Assembly (NCBI GenBank): GCA_963787425.1
Contig: CAWBCV010000001.1
Coordinates: 248,001-312,000 of the forward strand
Length of the DNA stretch: 64,000 nt
Origin: AP-15 sp963787425
GTDB taxonomy: Bacteria; Pseudomonadota; Alphaproteobacteria; ATCC43930; CGMCC-115725
Reading direction: 5' to 3'
Each line of letters opens with the position of its first letter. Position 1 is the first letter of the stretch. Positions 47,005 to 54,862 of this stretch are shown in pieces. Under the pieces are notes generated by a model. It was not told the DNA's origin and ran no database searches. It saw only the letters and a program-made list of their open reading frames with translations. The position numbers were made by a program, and so were the translations under genes.

Positions 47005-47943
47005 TCAGCCGGCGCCTTGCGGGCGGTGGCGCTTGACAGCCTCAGGATTGGTCGAGTTGGCGCCCATATAGATGCCGCGCTCCCAGCTGCGCTTGAGCGG
47101 GTCGACGACATTGAGCGACATCCGCCCGATGCGCTCGATCTCGATTTCCACCGTCTCGCCGTCTTGCAGTGCGCCGAGCCCCTCGTGATTGGTGCCGCAG
47201 GCAATCAAATCGCCGGTGTTCAATGTCATGATCGTCGAGGCGAACTCGACGAGCTCGGGCACCCGGTGCTCCATGTCGTCGGTGTTGTAATTGTGACGCA
47301 GCTGGCCGTCGTTCCAGAAGCGCACGACCAGATCATTGGGCTCGGCGATCTCATCCGCGGTCGCGATACAGGGGCCGATAGGCGCGAAGGTGTCAAACGA
47401 TTTGCCGAGCCAGCTGCCGGCTTTCCAAGTCCGCCTCCCTTCGCCGCGCGCCGATACGTCAATGAGGCACGTATAGCCAAACACCGCGCTGCGCCAATTC
47501 GCCTGGCTGACCTTCTTGGCCGGGCCCTTGATGACGAGCGCCAGCTCGGCCTCGTGCATGAAGACCCACGGCTCGGTGAACTCCGGCAGAACGATCGTGT
47601 CGCCCGGCCCGACCACGGCCTCGGGGTTCTTCAGAAACATGTTGAGCGGGCGGGCCTCGCGCTGCGCGTGTTCCCAATAATTGGCGATGCAGCAAAGAAT
47701 TTTGCCGGGCCGCGGCAATGGCGCCCGCAGGAGGACCGAACTCAACGGCAAAGCCTCGCCGTCTGCCGCCCGGCGTTCGAGAGACGGCCGCAGCCGCTCG
47801 AACCCATCAATCAACGCCTGCATCGTCGATTGCGGGGTATGGTCCTTCTCGGCAATGCCGGCAATATCGACGACACCGCGATCGGTCAGCAACCCGAGTA
47901 CCGGCTCGTCTCGTCCGGAAGTCTGAAAAAGCACCAGCTTCAT
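47005..47943 (-). CDS. fumarylacetoacetate hydrolase family protein
   Basis: 312 residues from ATG 47943 (GGAGGG upstream). The FAH fold is seen in KILCCIANYWEHAQ, the metal-binding acidic set FMHEAELALVIKG (Glu-x-Glu) and FGYTCLIDVSARGEGRRTWK (Asp), and LNTGDLIACGTNHEGLGALQ. Family members are hydrolases, decarboxylases or isomerases of beta-diketo acids in aromatic breakdown. A divergent TauD/TfdA dioxygenase gene lies 123 bp away, and the pair may act on one substrate; this is inference. Confidence 0.87.
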   Translation of the reverse strand: MKLVLFQTSGRDEPVLGLLTDRGVVDIAGIAEKDHTPQSTMQALIDGFERLRPSLERRAADGEALPLSSVLLRAPLPRPGKILCCIANYWEHAQREARPLNMFLKNPEAVVGPGDTIVLPEFTEPWVFMHEAELALVIKGPAKKVSQANWRSAVFGYTCLIDVSARGEGRRTWKAGSWLGKSFDTFAPIGPCIATADEIAEPNDLVVRFWNDGQLRHNYNTDDMEHRVPELVEFASTIMTLNTGDLIACGTNHEGLGALQDGETVEIEIERIGRMSLNVVDPLKRSWERGIYMGANSTNPEAVKRHRPQGAG

Positions 47944-48066
47944 GATTCCCTCCCCAATCCCGCCGGAAAGATTAGCGGGTTTGACGCATGGCAACTATCG
48001 ATATTCTCGGTTTGACACGCTGGAGACCCGAGGCCGACCATTGCGCGGCTGCCGACGGGAGAGCGA

Positions 48067-48924
48067 ATGATGGCCGAGATACGCCGCTTGGGTCCGCAGA
48101 TCGGTGTCGAGGTCACCGGCGTCGACGTCAAGACCCTCGACGACGCAGAGTTTGCGCCGATCTATCGAGCCTGGCTGGACTACAACATTCTCGTCGTGCG
48201 CGACCAGGAGCTCGAAATCCGCGACTTTCTGCGTTACAGCCGCCGCTTCGGGCCGGTTGTCCCGCACCCGTCGAAGTCGACACGCCATCCCGAGGTCCCC
48301 GAGATCACGATGCTCGGGATCAACAAATTCGATGCCGACGGCAAGCTCAACGACGCCATCTACCGCCGCGGCGCCGAGGGCTGGCATACCGACGGCGCCT
48401 ACAATTTGCAGCCGTTCAAGGCGACCCAGCTCTACGCGCTCGCCGTTCCGAGCCGTGGTGGTGACACTTTGTTCGCCAATGGTTACGCGGCCTATGACGC
48501 TCTGCCCGAGCCGCTGAAGCGCCGGCTCCACGGGGTGATGGGCGCCTTCTCCTACGGCGGCCGCCGCGGCGGGTCACCGCTTCTCGACAAGAATGACCAG
48601 GATTGGAAGCCGGCATTGCATCCGATCATCCGCACTCACCCCGAAACCGGCCGCAAATCGCTCTATTTCGATCCCGGCAAGATCGTCGACATCGTCGGCT
48701 GGGGCCGAGCGGAGAGCCATGCGTTGATCGCCGAGCTGAAGGGGTACATGATCCAGCCCGATGCCGAATACCGGCACAAATGGCGCAAGGGGGACATCGT
48801 CATCTGGGACAACCGCTGCTCGTATCACAAAGCCGCCGGCGACTACCCGCCCGAGGAGGACCGGATCCACTGGCGCGTCTCGATCAACGATTACGGGGTC
48901 GAAGCCCGCGAGGCGGCGGAGTAG
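48067..48924 (+). CDS. TauD/TfdA family alpha-ketoglutarate-dependent dioxygenase
   Basis: 285 residues from ATG 48067, preceded by GGGAGAG. The Fe(II) ligands are visible as His and Asp in GWHTDGAYNLQPFKATQLYA (residues about 109-111) and the distal His in WDNRCSYHKAAGDYP. The 2-oxoglutarate-binding Arg is in RIHWRVSINDYG. Substrates of the family include taurine, 2,4-D and alkyl sulfates; this one is undetermined. It converges with the SDR gene 13 bp downstream and is divergent from the FAH gene. Confidence 0.88.
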   Translation: MMAEIRRLGPQIGVEVTGVDVKTLDDAEFAPIYRAWLDYNILVVRDQELEIRDFLRYSRRFGPVVPHPSKSTRHPEVPEITMLGINKFDADGKLNDAIYRRGAEGWHTDGAYNLQPFKATQLYALAVPSRGGDTLFANGYAAYDALPEPLKRRLHGVMGAFSYGGRRGGSPLLDKNDQDWKPALHPIIRTHPETGRKSLYFDPGKIVDIVGWGRAESHALIAELKGYMIQPDAEYRHKWRKGDIVIWDNRCSYHKAAGDYPPEEDRIHWRVSINDYGVEAREAAE

Positions 48925-48937
48925 CGGAGGCCGCGGC

Positions 48938-49717
48938 TCACGCCGTCGCGGCGCCGTCGACCGGCAGAGCCGCGCCGGAGACGAAGGACGCCTCATCCGA
49001 AATCAGGAAGAGGGCGGCGTTGGCGATCTCCTCGGGCTTGCCGGTGCGGCCCATCGGGTTCTGCCGGCCTCGCATTTGGACCAGCTCCTCCTTGTCCTGG
49101 CCGGCGGTGCGCTGCTGGTCCGGCCGGGATACGAAGATCCGCAGCATCGGCGTGTCGATCGGGCCGGGACAGATCGCATTGACGCGGATCTTCTCCGGTG
49201 CGAGCCGCTTGGCGAGCGACCGCACGAAACCGACGACGCCGAATTTGGCCATCGAATAGACCGGGCTGAACGCCGAGCCCTGGATGCCCGAGGTCGAGGC
49301 GGTATAAAGCAAAGCGCCGCCGCCGCGGGCACGGATCTCGGGGATCGCCGCCTCCGTTGTCACCAGCACGGTGCGCAGATTGAGGTCGATCGCGATCTCG
49401 AAATCCGCCATGTCGATCCCTTCGATCGAAGCGGGACCGGGGTGGCCGACATGGTTCCACACGAAGTCGAGCCCGCCGAAGGCGTTGGCGGTCCGCCGTA
49501 CGATGCTTCGGGCGAAATCGTCCTGGCGCAGATCGCCGACGAGGCCGAGCGCCCGGCCGCCCGCGGCGGTGATCTCCGAGACGACCGCATCGACACCCGC
49601 CTGATCGATATCGACGACGCCTACCGCGGCGCCTACGCGGGCAAACCGGATCGCTCCGGCCCTGCCCATCCCGGAAGCCGCCGCCGTCACGATCCCGACT
49701 TTATTTTCGAGCCGCAT
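48938..49717 (-). CDS. short-chain dehydrogenase/reductase (SDR)
   Basis: 259 residues, intact. The NAD(P)-binding motif is VTAAASGMGRAGAIRFARVG, with AASGMG in place of TGxxxGIG. The Asp after beta-2 (VVDIDQAGVD) suggests NAD preference. The structural motif NHVG, catalytic Ser in ASTSGIQGSAF, Tyr-x-x-x-Lys in YSMAKFGVVG, and the PG motif ICPGPIDTPML are all present. Substrate unknown. It lies 21 bp downstream of emrB on the same strand and may be read with it. Confidence 0.9.
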   Translation of the reverse strand: MRLENKVGIVTAAASGMGRAGAIRFARVGAAVGVVDIDQAGVDAVVSEITAAGGRALGLVGDLRQDDFARSIVRRTANAFGGLDFVWNHVGHPGPASIEGIDMADFEIAIDLNLRTVLVTTEAAIPEIRARGGGALLYTASTSGIQGSAFSPVYSMAKFGVVGFVRSLAKRLAPEKIRVNAICPGPIDTPMLRIFVSRPDQQRTAGQDKEELVQMRGRQNPMGRTGKPEEIANAALFLISDEASFVSGAALPVDGAATA

Positions 49718-49738
49718 GGTTTTGCTCCCCTTCCCAAT

Positions 49739-51274
49739 TTACTCCGCAGCGGCGGCTGCTGCACGCGCTGCCGGCGGTGGTTTGCGCAGCAGTAGCAGCA
49801 GCGGCAAGCCGACGATGACGATCATCATCATAAGCTTAAAATCATCGATATAGGCTACCATCGCCGCCTGGCGTGTCGCCTCTGCGTTGAGCGCGGCAAG
49901 GCCGGACGGGTCGGTCAGGCTGAAGGGCGGCGCCATATGCGGCAATCGGGCGAGCGGGTTGTCGGGGCGCAAATGCTCGACAAGGCGTGAATGGACGGTC
50001 TGGGTATTTTCGGCCAATAGCGCCACAACAATCGCGATGCCGACGCTGCTGCCGATATTGCGGGTCAGGCTGAATATCGCCGTCCCTTGTGTCAGGATGT
50101 GCCTCGGCAAAGTCGAGAACGTTACAATGCTTAGCGGGGTGAACACAAAGCCGAGACCGAAGCCCTGCAATACCCCGGTCGAGATGATCGGACCCATCCC
50201 CATATACAGCGAGAAACCCGTCATCTGCCACTGCGCCACGGCGGCCAGCACAAACCCCGCCAAGATGATCAGCCGCGTGTCGATGCGGCCGACCAGACGG
50301 CTCACGATGATCATAGCAGCCATCGTTCCGATGCCGCGCGGCGCCGTCACCAGACCGGTCGTCAGCACGGGATAATTCAATAGATCCTGCAGCATCGTCG
50401 GCAACAAAACCATCGTGCCAAACAGCGGAATGGCGACGAGAAACATCAGGATCGTGCCGACGACGCAATTGGTGTCCTTCAATAGCTCTCGGTTGAGGAA
50501 AGAGCGGTCGGTCGCGGTCGCGGTGTGGACCACGAACAAGTAAAAGGCGAGCCCAGCGATCGTCGCCTCGACCCAGATTTCGGTCGAGCCGAACCAATCC
50601 TTGAGCTCGCCCCGGTCCAGGAACATCTGCAAGGCGCCGATCGCCAGGCTCAGAGTGGCGAAACCGAAGAAATCGAACGCTTCGCGCCGGCCGCGCCGCG
50701 TCTCGCGGATGAATATGAGAATCCCGACTGCAGCAAGGACCCCGACCGGCACGTTGATGAAGAACACCCAGCGCCAGTTGTACTGGTCGGTCAGCCAGCC
50801 GCCGAGCGCCGGGCCTATAATCGGGCCCAAGATGACCCCCATGCCCCAAATCGACATCGCCTGCGCGTGTCGATGGGGCGGATTGATCTGCAGCAATACC
50901 GATTGCGACAGCGGCACCAGCGCCGCTCCGCAGACGCCTTGCATCAGGCGGTAAACGACCATTTGAGCGAGGCTCGTCGCCACGCCGCAGAGAGCCGACG
51001 CGACAGTGAACCCGCCGACCGAGATGAAAAAAACCCATTTGATGCCAAAGCGCCCGGCGAGCCAGCCGGTCAGTGGCGTCATGATCGCCGCCGCGACGAT
51101 GTATGAGGTCACCACCCAGGCGATCTGGTCCTGCGCGGCGGAAAAGCTCCCTTGCATGTGCGGCAGCGCGACATTCGCGATCGTCGTGTCGACCCCCTGC
51201 ATGAAGGTCGCCAACATGATCGAAACGGTGATGGCGCCCCGGTTCGCGACCGGGGCGCGCGTCTCATCCGTCAT
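49739..51274 (-). CDS. emrB: EmrB-type DHA2 family multidrug efflux permease
   Basis: 511 residues and about 14 membrane helices. Motifs of the DHA2 MFS family: MLATFMQGVDTTIANVALPH, TPLTGWLAGRFGIKWVF, motif C GMGVILGPIIGPALGGWLTD and WRWVFFINVPVGVLAAVGIL. It would expel amphipathic drugs across the inner membrane together with the HlyD-type adaptor encoded just upstream. The ATG overlaps the adaptor stop as ATGA, so translation is coupled. It closely resembles the permease at 53097-54626, so one arose by duplication. Confidence 0.92.
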   Translation of the reverse strand: MTDETRAPVANRGAITVSIMLATFMQGVDTTIANVALPHMQGSFSAAQDQIAWVVTSYIVAAAIMTPLTGWLAGRFGIKWVFFISVGGFTVASALCGVATSLAQMVVYRLMQGVCGAALVPLSQSVLLQINPPHRHAQAMSIWGMGVILGPIIGPALGGWLTDQYNWRWVFFINVPVGVLAAVGILIFIRETRRGRREAFDFFGFATLSLAIGALQMFLDRGELKDWFGSTEIWVEATIAGLAFYLFVVHTATATDRSFLNRELLKDTNCVVGTILMFLVAIPLFGTMVLLPTMLQDLLNYPVLTTGLVTAPRGIGTMAAMIIVSRLVGRIDTRLIILAGFVLAAVAQWQMTGFSLYMGMGPIISTGVLQGFGLGFVFTPLSIVTFSTLPRHILTQGTAIFSLTRNIGSSVGIAIVVALLAENTQTVHSRLVEHLRPDNPLARLPHMAPPFSLTDPSGLAALNAEATRQAAMVAYIDDFKLMMMIVIVGLPLLLLLRKPPPAARAAAAAAE

Positions 51275-52440
51275 CGCTCCGCGGCTCGGGAACTCGGTCC
51301 GGTGAGCCAGGCAAAGATGCCCTGGACGCGATCGAGCCAGGGCCGGCGGTGACGCGTGTCGACCTCGACCGTCGCACTGAGGCCGGCCTGCAGCAGCGCG
51401 TCGTGGTCGAAAAGCTCGAGGCTGAGGCGCACTGGCAACCGCTGGACGACCTTCACCCAATTGCCGGTCGCATTCTCCGCTGGCAGCAGCGAGAAGGTTA
51501 GCCCGGTACCGGGGCTGAGGCTTTCCACCTTGGCGTTAAATTCAGCATCGGGGTAGGTATCGACTTCGACCGTCGCCTCCTGGCCCGGCCGCATATGGGT
51601 GAGCTCGGTCTCCTTGAAATTGGCCTCGACCCATATTCGGTCGGTTGACATCAACGAGAATAGCGGCGTCGAGGCGTTGACGTAGTCGCCGACCTGCAGC
51701 TGGTCGACTTTGGTGACGATCCCGTTTTCGGGCGCGCGGATTTCCGTATAGGAAAGATTGAGCTCGGCGCGGTCGAGCGCAGCTTGTGCGTGCTGCACCA
51801 TCGGGTGTTGCTCAAGAGGAATCTCCGAATCGCCACCGATGTTGGCGAGGGCGACGGCGACATCCTGCTGCTTGGACGCGAGTTGCGCGCGCCCGGTTTC
51901 ATAGGTCTGCCTGGCCTGATCGAATTGCTGCTGCGAGGCCGTGCCGGAAGCGACCAAGCGTTGCTGCCGCTCGAACTCGTGCTGCTGATAGTCGACCGTG
52001 GCCTCGGTCGCCCGGGCATCCGCCCGTTTCTGGTGGTAGGTCGCCTTCAACGCGTGAATTTGGAACCGCACGGTGGCGAGCTGCGCTTTGGCCTCCTCCA
52101 CAGCAATCTGGAATGGGCGCGGGTCGAGCCGAAAGAGCACCTGACCAGCGGTGACCTTCTGATTGTCGTTGACTTTGATTTCGACGACCCGGCCGGAGAT
52201 GTCGGTGCTGATCGCAACCCGCGCAGCCTGGATATAGGCGTCATCAGTCGACACGTAACGCCCGCCGGTCAGGTACCAGTAGCCCGCCGCCAACAGTACG
52301 AGGATCGGCCCCCCGAGCATCAACGGCAACCGCAACCTCTGGCGTAAGGGGCGGCGTCGGGCGAGAACAGCGGAGCGGCCCTCGAGCGGGCCCCGCAGCG
52401 CGCCGATCGTCGTTGCGTCGTTTTCGGCGGACGTCGTCAA
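51271..52440 (-). CDS. emrA: HlyD/EmrA family membrane-fusion adaptor
   Basis: 389 residues: one N-terminal membrane helix (LMLGGPILVLLAAGYWYL, about residues 40-57), lipoyl half-motifs ISTDISGRVVEIKVNDNQKV and GIVTKVDQLQVGDYV, a long alpha-helical hairpin (about 115-215), and a beta-barrel end with PGQEATVEVDTYPDAEF. It links the EmrB pump to an outer-membrane channel; no TolC gene is in the window. Its start overlaps the marR stop, giving a marR-emrA-emrB operon. Confidence 0.92.
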   Translation of the reverse strand: MTTSAENDATTIGALRGPLEGRSAVLARRRPLRQRLRLPLMLGGPILVLLAAGYWYLTGGRYVSTDDAYIQAARVAISTDISGRVVEIKVNDNQKVTAGQVLFRLDPRPFQIAVEEAKAQLATVRFQIHALKATYHQKRADARATEATVDYQQHEFERQQRLVASGTASQQQFDQARQTYETGRAQLASKQQDVAVALANIGGDSEIPLEQHPMVQHAQAALDRAELNLSYTEIRAPENGIVTKVDQLQVGDYVNASTPLFSLMSTDRIWVEANFKETELTHMRPGQEATVEVDTYPDAEFNAKVESLSPGTGLTFSLLPAENATGNWVKVVQRLPVRLSLELFDHDALLQAGLSATVEVDTRHRRPWLDRVQGIFAWLTGPSSRAAER

Positions 52441-52961
52441 TGATGGCCTCCTACAGGCGACAGTTCCGCATGGCCACTCGGTGCGCGCTCGGTCGTCTCG
52501 TCGAGGTCGGCGAAGTCCGCCGCCAGCGGCAGCACGCGCTCCGAAAGATTGCGATGTACCCGCCGCAAAAGTTCGATCAGGTGTTTTCCTTCGTCTTTGG
52601 AGAGGCCGGCAAAGGACTCGGCACGGACCTCGTTCGAGAGATCCAGAATGCGCGCCAGGATCGGTCGGGCTTTGTCGGTCAGAACGAGACGGCGCGCGCG
52701 CCGGTCACCGGGCTGGGGCTGCCGCTCGATCCAGCCGTCTTCCTCCATCCGGTCGATCTGCCGCACCAAGGTCATCGGCTTGATTTCGAGTAGGTCGGCG
52801 AGGCCGGCCTGATTGATCCCCTCGTTGCGCGCGAGGTAGCCGAGCACCTTGCATTGTGCGCGAGTGAGTCCGAGAAAAAGTAGCGCGCGCTGATTGAACC
52901 GGCGCCCGAACAATCGGGCGACGTCGTGAACGAGAAAACCGAAGCTGCGATCGAGGTCCAT
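52437..52961 (-). CDS. MarR family transcriptional regulator
   Basis: 174 residues from ATG 52961 (a longer in-frame start at 53024 exists but lies before any conserved part). The winged helix reads GLTRAQCKVLGYLARNEGIN, GLADLLEIKPMTLVRQIDRM, EEDGWIERQPQPGDRRARRL, with the conserved DxRAR-type wing. It probably represses the efflux operon of which it is the first gene and is relieved by exported compounds, as known for MarR/EmrR. The start codon has only a weak ribosome site. Confidence 0.88.
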   Translation of the reverse strand: MDLDRSFGFLVHDVARLFGRRFNQRALLFLGLTRAQCKVLGYLARNEGINQAGLADLLEIKPMTLVRQIDRMEEDGWIERQPQPGDRRARRLVLTDKARPILARILDLSNEVRAESFAGLSKDEGKHLIELLRRVHRNLSERVLPLAADFADLDETTERAPSGHAELSPVGGHH

Positions 52962-53042
52962 GGGCCTAACACCAAGAAATACCCGAGGGTGATAATAAGC
53001 TATAGCATCAAATTCCACCACCATCGCGGCGCTCGAAGCCGC

Positions 53043-53072
53043 GCGCGGCTGGTAGTCGGGAATTCGATGGCT
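53043..53072. repeat. 30-bp direct repeat, copy 1
   Basis: Shares 26 of 30 bases with 54716-54745, including an identical run GGGAATTCGATGGCT. The two copies flank the second EmrB gene, suggesting that it was duplicated or inserted as a unit by recombination. Confidence 0.5.
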
Positions 53073-53096
53073 CGTCCCCTCAGCGGGGCTCGTTCA

Positions 53097-54626
53097 TCAT
53101 CGGGCCACCTCGGGCCGCAGCACCGGGCGCGCCCGCCGGACCAGCAGCAAAAATGGGATCAGCAGAAGCACGATCATCATCATCAGCGCGTAATCGTTGA
53201 CATAGGCCACCATCGCGGCCTGCCGGGTCACCTCCGCGTTGAGCGCGGCAATCCCCGAGGGTGTGGTGAGGCTGAACGGCGGCGCCAACAACGGCGCCTG
53301 GGCGAGCGGGTTGTCCGGCCGCAGATTCTCGATCAGGCGCGAATGCACGATTTGCGTGTTCTGGATCAACAGCGCCTCGAGGACCGATATGCCGATGCTG
53401 CCGCCGAGATTGCGCATCAAGCTGCGCATCGCCGTCCCCTGCGTCAGGATGTGCCGCGGCAGGTTCGACAGGGCCATCGTATTCAAAGGCACAAAGGTGC
53501 AGCCCAGCCCGAAGCCTTGCAGCAACCCCGACACGATCACCGGCGCCATTCCCATCTGCAGTGAAAACCCGGTCATCTGCCATAGCGAGACCACCGTCAG
53601 CAGGAACCCGGTCAGGATGAGCAACCGGTTGTCGACCCGGTTGATCATGCGTCCGACGAGGAACATCGCGATCATCGTGCCGGCGCCGCGCGGCGCGGTT
53701 ACCAGCCCGGTCGTAAATACCGGGTAATTCATCAGGGACTGCAGCATCGTCGGCAACAGCGCCAAGGTGCCGCTGAGGATGCCGCCCACAAAAAACATCA
53801 GGACCGTGCCGGCCATGAAGTTGGGGCTCTTCAACAGGTCGATATTGATGAAGGAATGATCGCTGGCTGTGGCGGTATGCACGATGAACAAGTAGAAAGA
53901 CACGCCCGAGACGATCGCCTCGACCCAGATCTCGGTCGAGTTGAACCAGTCTTTCAGTTCGCCGCGGTCGAGCATCATCTGCAACGCGCCGATCGCGATG
54001 CTCAATGTCACAAAGCCGAAGAAGTCGAAGGCCTCGCGATGAGTGTGGCGCGTCTCGCGGATAAAAACGAAGATGCCGAGGCTGGCGATTACGCCAACCG
54101 GCAGGTTGATGTAAAAGATCCAGCGCCAGCTGTAATCCTGCGTCAGCCAGCCACCTAGCATCGGGCCGAAGATCGGCCCCAGCATGACCCCCATGCCCCA
54201 GATCGCGATTGCCTGGCCGTGCCGCTCGGGCGGGTTGATCTGCATCAGCACCGATTGGGAGAGCGGGACGAGCCCGGCGCCGCACGCGCCTTGCAGGAGG
54301 CGGTAAATCACCAGCTGGGTCAGACTGGTGGCGCTGCCGCACAAAGCCGAGGCGAGGGTGAACCCGGCCACCGAGGCCAGAAACACATATTTGATGCCGA
54401 CGCGCCCGGCGAGCCAGCCGGTCAGCGGCGTCATGATCGCAACCGCGACGATGTACGAGGTCAGTACCCAGGCGACCTGGTCCTGGGCCGCCGAGAGGCT
54501 GCCCTGAATGTGCGGCAAGGCGACATTGGCGATCGTGTTGTCGACACCTTGCATGATAGTCGCCAGCATGATCGAAGCTGTGATCATCCCTCGGTTTGCA
54601 ACCGAAGCCTGTGCCTCGCTCCTCAC
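53097..54626 (-). CDS. second EmrB-type DHA2 family efflux permease
   Basis: 509 residues from GTG 54626 (GGAAG 8 bases upstream). It parallels the permease at 49739-51274 almost motif for motif: MLATIMQGVDNTIANVALPH, LTGWLAGRVGIKYVFLASV, GMGVMLGPIFGPMLGGWLTQ, FIRETRHTHREAFDFFGFV. It therefore arose by gene duplication. It has no adaptor gene of its own and is 135 bp upstream of marR on the same strand, so it may share EmrA. It is flanked by 30-bp direct repeats. Confidence 0.9.
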   Translation of the reverse strand: MRSEAQASVANRGMITASIMLATIMQGVDNTIANVALPHIQGSLSAAQDQVAWVLTSYIVAVAIMTPLTGWLAGRVGIKYVFLASVAGFTLASALCGSATSLTQLVIYRLLQGACGAGLVPLSQSVLMQINPPERHGQAIAIWGMGVMLGPIFGPMLGGWLTQDYSWRWIFYINLPVGVIASLGIFVFIRETRHTHREAFDFFGFVTLSIAIGALQMMLDRGELKDWFNSTEIWVEAIVSGVSFYLFIVHTATASDHSFINIDLLKSPNFMAGTVLMFFVGGILSGTLALLPTMLQSLMNYPVFTTGLVTAPRGAGTMIAMFLVGRMINRVDNRLLILTGFLLTVVSLWQMTGFSLQMGMAPVIVSGLLQGFGLGCTFVPLNTMALSNLPRHILTQGTAMRSLMRNLGGSIGISVLEALLIQNTQIVHSRLIENLRPDNPLAQAPLLAPPFSLTTPSGIAALNAEVTRQAAMVAYVNDYALMMMIVLLLIPFLLLVRRARPVLRPEVAR

Positions 54627-54715
54627 CTGCCGTCTTCCGTCAACGCAACAACTGTCCTTTATCGATGATAAGCAAGGCTGATGAGTTTGCAAAGCATCGA
54701 TCGGGTACCGGCGCC

Positions 54716-54745
54716 GCGCGGCTGATCATCGGGAATTCGATGGCT
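54716..54745. repeat. 30-bp direct repeat, copy 2
   Basis: Partner of 53043-53072. It lies 90 bp upstream of the second EmrB start in the gap between that gene and the rightward heme-protein gene. Confidence 0.5.
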
Positions 54746-54862
54746 TGGAAGTGCACGTAATGGTGACAAGCCGTTGCCTAAGCCTCGATCCGGATGCAAA
54801 CTTCGTCGGGAACCGGCGCCGGCCCCTCACGGGGCACGGTCGCGAAAGGGAGGGAACATACG

